The notes beneath the pieces are model-generated. The model ran no database searches and was not told the DNA's origin. It was given only the letters and a program-made list of their open reading frames with translations. A program made the position numbers and the translations under genes. A DNA stretch of 10,149 nucleotides, taken from Campylobacteraceae bacterium (lineage in GTDB: Bacteria; Campylobacterota; Campylobacteria; Campylobacterales; Campylobacteraceae). Shown here one piece after another: positions 7,018-10,149 of this stretch (position 1 is its first letter; every line of letters begins with the position of its first letter). The stretch lies in the NCBI GenBank assembly GCA_031276365.1, contig JAISNG010000015.1, positions 1 to 10,149 on the forward strand. The letters run 5' to 3'.

Positions 7018-7046
7018 TTGATTTTGGCTTTGAATTTGATTAAAAT
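7018..7046 (+). promoter_or_regulatory. Likely sigma-70 promoter of the Sel1-repeat gene
   Basis: TTGATT (7018-7023) and TAAAAT (7041-7046) are separated by 17 nt and sit about 28 nt upstream of the ATG at 7074. GGAGG (7063-7067) is the ribosome binding site. The match is good but not perfect, in an AT-rich background. Confidence 0.6.
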
Positions 7047-7073
7047 ACAGCTTAAAATCATTGGAGGGTATTT

Positions 7074-8339
7074 ATGAAAGCAGTTTTGAAGTTGTTGATT
7101 TGCATAGCGTTGCTTGGAAATGCGCTCTTGGCTGATGATTTTGATGAAGGCTGGACGGCTTACGAAAAGAGCGATTATGAAAAAGCTGCGAAATTGTTCA
7201 AAAAAGCATGCGGCGGCGGAAATATTTTGGGCTGCTACAATTTGGGAACGATGTATGAAAAATCTCAGGGCGTTAAGCAGGACTTTCTCAAAGCTGTAGA
7301 ACTTTACGAACAAGCCTGCTATGGCGGAGAGGCTTTAGGTTGCATCAATTTGGGAACGATGTATGACAACGGTCGGGGCGTTGAGCAGAGCTTTCTCAAA
7401 GCCGCATATTTTTTTGAAAAAGCCTGCGATGGCGGAGAGGCTTTAGGCTGCAACAATTTAGGATACATATATCACAAAGCTCAAGGCGTTAAACGAGATT
7501 TCTCTAAAGCCGCAAAACTTTACAAAAAAGCCTGCGATGGCGGAGAGGCTTTAGGTTGCACAAACTTGGGAATTATGTATGCTAATGCTCAAGGCGTTGA
7601 GCAGGATTTTCTCAAAGCCATAGAGCTGTATAAACAAAGCTGCGAGAGTGGAAGCGCTTTGGGTTGCAGCAACTTAGGCTACATGTACGACAAGGCTTAT
7701 GGCGTCAAACAAGACTTTCTCAAAGCCGCCGAATTGTATAAACAAGCCTGCGAGAGCGGAAACGCTTTGGGCTGCCACAATTTGGGTGTCATGTATGAAA
7801 AAGCTAAAGGCATTAAGCAGGATATTCCTAAAGCCATAGAACTTTATAAAAAAGCCTGCGATGACGGAGAGGCTTTAGCCTGCATCAATTCTGGAATCAT
7901 GTATGCCAATGCCAAGGGAGTTAAGCGGGACTACTCCAAAGCCGCCGAACTCTACAAAAAAGCATGCGGAAGCGGAAACGCTTTGGGCTGCAGCAACTTA
8001 GGCTATATGTATGACGAAGGTCAAGGCGTTAAACGAGATATCGCTAAAGCCGTAGAACTTTACAAAAAAGCCTGTGATGATGGAGAGCCTTTAGGCTGTA
8101 GCAATTTAGGATACATGTACAAAAATACTCGGGGTGTTAAGAGGGATTATCTCAAAGCTGTGGAACTTTTTAAAAAAGCATGCGATGAGGGAGAGGCTTT
8201 AGGCTGCTACAATTTGGGAGAAATGTACAAAAGCGGTCAAGGTGTGAAAAAAGACACAAACAGAGCCCTTGAACTTTTTGACAAAGCATGCAGCATGAAA
8301 GAACAGCTTGGTTGTAAAGCCCGTACTGCTCTTCTATGA
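7074..8339 (+). CDS. Secreted Sel1-repeat protein, Helicobacter cysteine-rich protein (Hcp) type
   Basis: A 421-residue exported repeat protein. A signal peptide (about 1-20, ending NALLA before DDFDEGW) is followed by a TPR-like half-unit and ten uninterrupted 36-residue Sel1 units (52-411), then a truncated eleventh. The unit reads LGCxNLGxMY, six residues, GVxxD, KAxxLYxxAC. Each unit has one cysteine in LGC (LAC in unit 7) and one in AC (SC in unit 4), 22 in the mature chain. In Hcp proteins such paired cysteines form disulfides that lock the helix pairs, so a periplasmic or secreted, oxidised solenoid is likely. Hcp relatives are often labelled beta-lactamase, but no catalytic motif is visible; a binding or scaffold role is safer. 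The ATG at 7074 has GGAGG 6 nt upstream. It is transcribed divergently from sbp and alone, with no evident link to sulfate uptake. Confidence 0.9.
   Translation: MKAVLKLLICIALLGNALLADDFDEGWTAYEKSDYEKAAKLFKKACGGGNILGCYNLGTMYEKSQGVKQDFLKAVELYEQACYGGEALGCINLGTMYDNGRGVEQSFLKAAYFFEKACDGGEALGCNNLGYIYHKAQGVKRDFSKAAKLYKKACDGGEALGCTNLGIMYANAQGVEQDFLKAIELYKQSCESGSALGCSNLGYMYDKAYGVKQDFLKAAELYKQACESGNALGCHNLGVMYEKAKGIKQDIPKAIELYKKACDDGEALACINSGIMYANAKGVKRDYSKAAELYKKACGSGNALGCSNLGYMYDEGQGVKRDIAKAVELYKKACDDGEPLGCSNLGYMYKNTRGVKRDYLKAVELFKKACDEGEALGCYNLGEMYKSGQGVKKDTNRALELFDKACSMKEQLGCKARTALL
7227..8306 (+). repeat. Ten in-frame 108-bp coding repeats (Sel1 units)
   Basis: The coding sequence has a 108-bp period from 7227 to 8306 with no length variation. 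Some neighbouring units remain very close in DNA: the stretch reading GATGGCGGAGAGGCTTTAGG recurs at successive junctions of units 2-4. This suggests growth by unequal crossing-over or slippage, with later drift. Copy number is a likely site of strain variation or assembly collapse. Confidence 0.9.
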
Positions 8340-8356
8340 AGAGATATTCAGTACGG
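8321..8356 (+). terminator. Stem-loop spanning the stop codon of the Sel1-repeat gene
   Basis: CCGTACTG (8321-8328) pairs with CAGTACGG (8349-8356), and CTCTTC (8329-8334) pairs with GAAGAG (8338-8343). A TAT loop closes the hairpin and ATATT is bulged on the 3' side. The stop TGA (8337-8339) lies in the loop and stem. The sequence after the stem is A-rich rather than T-rich, so this is not a standard intrinsic terminator; it may stabilise the mRNA 3' end. Confidence 0.4.
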
Positions 8357-8533
8357 ACATAAAAAATAGCTTGATTGTAAAGCTTACGCAAAATTAAAAA
8401 ACATTTTTTTGCATTACACATTGGCGTTTTTTGCGGCATTTCCGCAGCAAACAAGCCGCTCAACCCGTGCCATCCTTCCGTCTTTTTGCGCGTCATTTCC
8501 ACGTACCCTTTTCGTCATTCCCGCAACGAGCAA

Positions 8534-8598
8534 AGAGTTTTTGTCCAATATTTGCTAAGCAGGCAAGAATATATTACATAGCAAAAACAAAAAACTCT
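8534..8598. repeat. 65-bp element with imperfect inverted ends
   Basis: The left end (8534-8556) and the reverse complement of the right end (8580-8598) both begin AGAGTTTTT and end TTTGCT, with different middles. The left end plus flank (8532-8555), when inverted, also matches 5672-5699: GCAAATAT, TGG and CAAAAACTCTTT are shared with two small gaps. No transposase is present. It could be a small non-autonomous element or a relic of the palindromic repeat family. Confidence 0.4.
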
Positions 8599-8767
8599 AA
8601 AACGTAAATCCCTCTTAATAAGAGCTTTTGTTTAATTGAAAATTCCCTTTGGATTCCTGTTTCGCGAAAATAACGGGAGTGATGTATTTCCGCATTCTTT
8701 GCTGCAAAAGCAAATAAGTTATTTTTGGAGACCTCAAAACCTCATGACAATAACTAACGTCGTATCA

Positions 8768-8802
8768 CTCGCGCGGGAATAACAGCGAGGGTATATTCTA
8801 AT
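8768..8802. repeat. Degenerate copy of the intergenic repeat
   Basis: CTCGC (8768-8772) and GCGAG (8785-8789) form a small palindrome around GCGGGAATAACA. The stretch 8773-8802 aligns with 5634-5664: both read GCGGGAAT.ACAG, then a short variable part, then TATATTC.AAT. A further shared word lies near each copy: ATGACAATAACTAAC (8744-8758) and ATGACAACTAAC (5711-5722). Confidence 0.5.
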
Positions 8803-9234
8803 ATTTCTAATGATAGGTTTTGTGCAAAAAAATAACGTTTTTTGGTTTTCATGTAGTAATATTTTCCTCTTTAACATACAAATGCTCTGCCGCATGAGCG
8901 CATTTTTCCTATTCGTGTGCAGTTTTTTATTCACAAGAGTTTAAGCTTGCATCCTAATTTAATATCTTCTGCCATTCCCGTAATCAAACAGCAGACAAAA
9001 CCGCCTCTAATTTTGTTTTCCGTGCGGACAAATACATCTTTTCCGTCATTCTCTATCTGCTCTGCCCTCTTCCCCGTCATTTTGTGTCATTTTGGCGCGC
9101 AATTTCGCGAAAATATGCATGATAAAATCCGCTATTTTACTTAAAGTTTTTCATACATGCAAGCATAAATACTGTAGGGGATTTACACGCTACGCAGGAG
9201 CAACGGTAAATGTGTCAGTATGAACACTATAATG

Positions 9235-9256
9235 GCATTTGTGCATTCAAATGTGC
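9235..9256 (-). other. Stem-loop downstream of the symporter gene
   Basis: GCATTTG and CAAATGTGC can pair with one bulged base around a TGCATT loop, about 30 nt after the symporter stop on the minus strand. No T-tract follows, so termination by this structure is uncertain. An imperfect direct repeat beginning AACACT..ATGGCAT (9223 onward and 9261 onward) surrounds it. Confidence 0.3.
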
Positions 9257-9282
9257 TTCTAACACTCATGGCATGTACATTT

Positions 9283-10149
9283 TCAATCAAAACTATTTTT
9301 AGCCAGCTTTTCGGCTCCGTTTGTGAAAAGTGAAACCGCGACCATCGTCAAAGCTGAGAGCGGCAGCGCAAACACAAGCGCATCTATAAAGATAATTTTG
9401 CCGCTGAAAACAGAATCCACGCCAAACAGAGCCTTGCAGAAACCAAGCGCTTTTGCCTCTTGAAAATGCACAAACAAAAGCCAGAAAGCAGAAGTTACAA
9501 ATCCTACAAACATCGAGCTTATCGCGCCTGCCTTTGTAGTTTTGCGCCAAAATATCGCGCCGAAATACGACGGCAAAAAAACACTTGCACAAAGTGCGAA
9601 AAAGATAGCTGTAGAACGCGCTATGATGGCTGGCTGTTTGTCAAAAATATAAGATAGTACGACCGCACATAGTATCATCACGACAACGCCGATACGCGTT
9701 ACAAACATGGAGCCTTTGAACGTTTTAAATATCTGCTCATAAATATCGCGTCCTATCGCTGTTCCCATAGTGTGAAACTGCGATGCAAGCGTACTCATCG
9801 CGGCAGAAATAAGCGCAAAAAGAAAGATAAACGAAAACCATTTCGGCATTGCCATAGTGATAAAAAGCGGCATCACCTGCTCTACTCCAAGCGCGCTTTG
9901 CAATGCATTTTTGCCCTCGTTGTATTCATAAAACCAGACATTTGTAAGCGCACCGACAAGATATATAAGTCCCATAACACCGAATATAAAAATGCCACCT
10001 ATCAAAACGCCTCTGTTCAGTTCCTGCTTGCTTTTGACAGTCATAAATCTCACGACAAGCTGCGGTTGAGCCAAAACGCCGATACCAACGCCCAAAACCA
10101 ACGACGTAATCAAAAAAAGCCACCCGCCGCTGAAAAATTGCGGCATTTT
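9283..10149 (-). CDS. Sodium:solute symporter (SSS family), C-terminal part, 5' end outside the window
   Basis: Sodium-coupled uptake permease of the cytoplasmic membrane. Residue numbers count from the ATG at 10146, which is probably internal because the frame stays open to the window edge and family members are around 500 residues. About 287 residues are visible, with some seven membrane segments (near 8-27, 46-69, 102-127, 148-168, 177-199, 205-226, 250-275). GVLAQPQLVVRFMTVKS (23-39) matches the conserved QPxxxxRF loop. SAAMSTLASQ (114-123) with S118/T119 corresponds to the serine/threonine pair of the second sodium site in PutP and vSGLT. FWRKTTKAGAISS (199-211) is also typical. The substrate cannot be assigned: proline, pantothenate and monocarboxylate carriers all share these features. 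A 943-bp gap separates it from the Sel1-repeat gene, so no functional link to the sulfate genes is implied. Confidence 0.88.
   Translation of the reverse strand, partial: KMPQFFSGGWLFLITSLVLGVGIGVLAQPQLVVRFMTVKSKQELNRGVLIGGIFIFGVMGLIYLVGALTNVWFYEYNEGKNALQSALGVEQVMPLFITMAMPKWFSFIFLFALISAAMSTLASQFHTMGTAIGRDIYEQIFKTFKGSMFVTRIGVVVMILCAVVLSYIFDKQPAIIARSTAIFFALCASVFLPSYFGAIFWRKTTKAGAISSMFVGFVTSAFWLLFVHFQEAKALGFCKALFGVDSVFSGKIIFIDALVFALPLSALTMVAVSLFTNGAEKLAKNSFD

Larger units (their letters stand above)
8340..9282. other. 943-bp gap without a credible gene; decayed repeats
   Basis: I see no reading frame with protein-like composition or a convincing ribosome site on either strand. The gap holds short copies of the palindromic repeat family: CGTCATTCCCGC (8513-8524), GGATTCC...CGGGAGTGATG (8651-8684), GCGGGAATAACAG (8773-8785) and CATTCCCG (8973-8980). 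It also holds a small TGCGG/CCGCA hairpin (8432-8446), the 8534-8598 inverted repeat, and ATTTAC/GTAAAT arms around 9181-9211. Promoters for small RNAs cannot be excluded. Confidence 0.5.

Noticed and set aside
7227..8306. Regular 108-bp repeats considered as a CRISPR array or satellite
   Set aside because: They are in-frame coding Sel1 units without spacers.
8432..8446. TGCGG/CCGCA hairpin as terminator
   Set aside because: Short stem with no T-tract downstream on either strand.
8734..9144. Short open frames in the large gap (minus 8734-8934, plus 8917-9144)
   Set aside because: No good ribosome site, no recognisable motif, and they run through repeat remnants.
9171..9215. Segment with ATTTAC/GTAAAT arms considered as a riboswitch or tRNA-like RNA
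   Set aside because: Only six outer pairs are clear and no tRNA or known riboswitch core was found.

Overview
The window is most likely from a moderately AT-rich bacterium of the Campylobacterota (Epsilonproteobacteria). The main pointer is an exported, cysteine-paired Sel1-repeat protein of the kind best known as Helicobacter cysteine-rich proteins (Hcp). Operon style and codon use fit but do not prove the phylum, and the genus cannot be read from the sequence.

Layout. (1) Positions 1-191 are non-coding and carry decayed palindromic repeats. (2) Positions 192-5399, all on the minus strand, are a compact assimilatory sulfate operon read in the order cysT, cysW, cysA, cysH, cysD; each of its four junctions overlaps by 1-11 nt. 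(3) Positions 5400-5767 are a repeat-bearing gap. (4) Positions 5768-6763 (minus) encode the periplasmic sulfate-binding protein Sbp, preceded by a textbook TTGACA-N17-TATAAT promoter. (5) Positions 6764-7073 are the AT-rich divergent promoter region. (6) Positions 7074-8339 (plus) encode the secreted Sel1/Hcp-like protein with ten 36-residue repeats. (7) Positions 8340-9282 hold no credible gene, only decayed repeats and small stem-loops. (8) Positions 9283-10149 (minus) are the C-terminal part of a sodium:solute symporter that runs off the window edge.

How the genes work together. Sbp captures periplasmic sulfate and CysT/CysW/CysA import it with ATP. CysD is the ATP-sulfurylase subunit that makes adenylylsulfate (APS). 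CysH has the four-cysteine signature of an APS reductase, so APS is probably reduced directly to sulfite without an APS kinase. The GTPase partner CysN and sulfite reductase are not in the window.

Most unusual features. Both permeases carry extra N-terminal membrane regions: about 197 residues in CysT, built partly from two tandem duplications, and about 100 residues in CysW. The CysD-type protein has exactly four cysteines, arranged as CC...CxxC like the iron-sulfur ligands of APS reductase. The predicted mature Sbp contains no sulfur atoms, while the divergently transcribed neighbour is very cysteine-rich. The three larger gaps share a degenerate interspersed repeat family with ATTCCCGC/GCGGGAAT ends.
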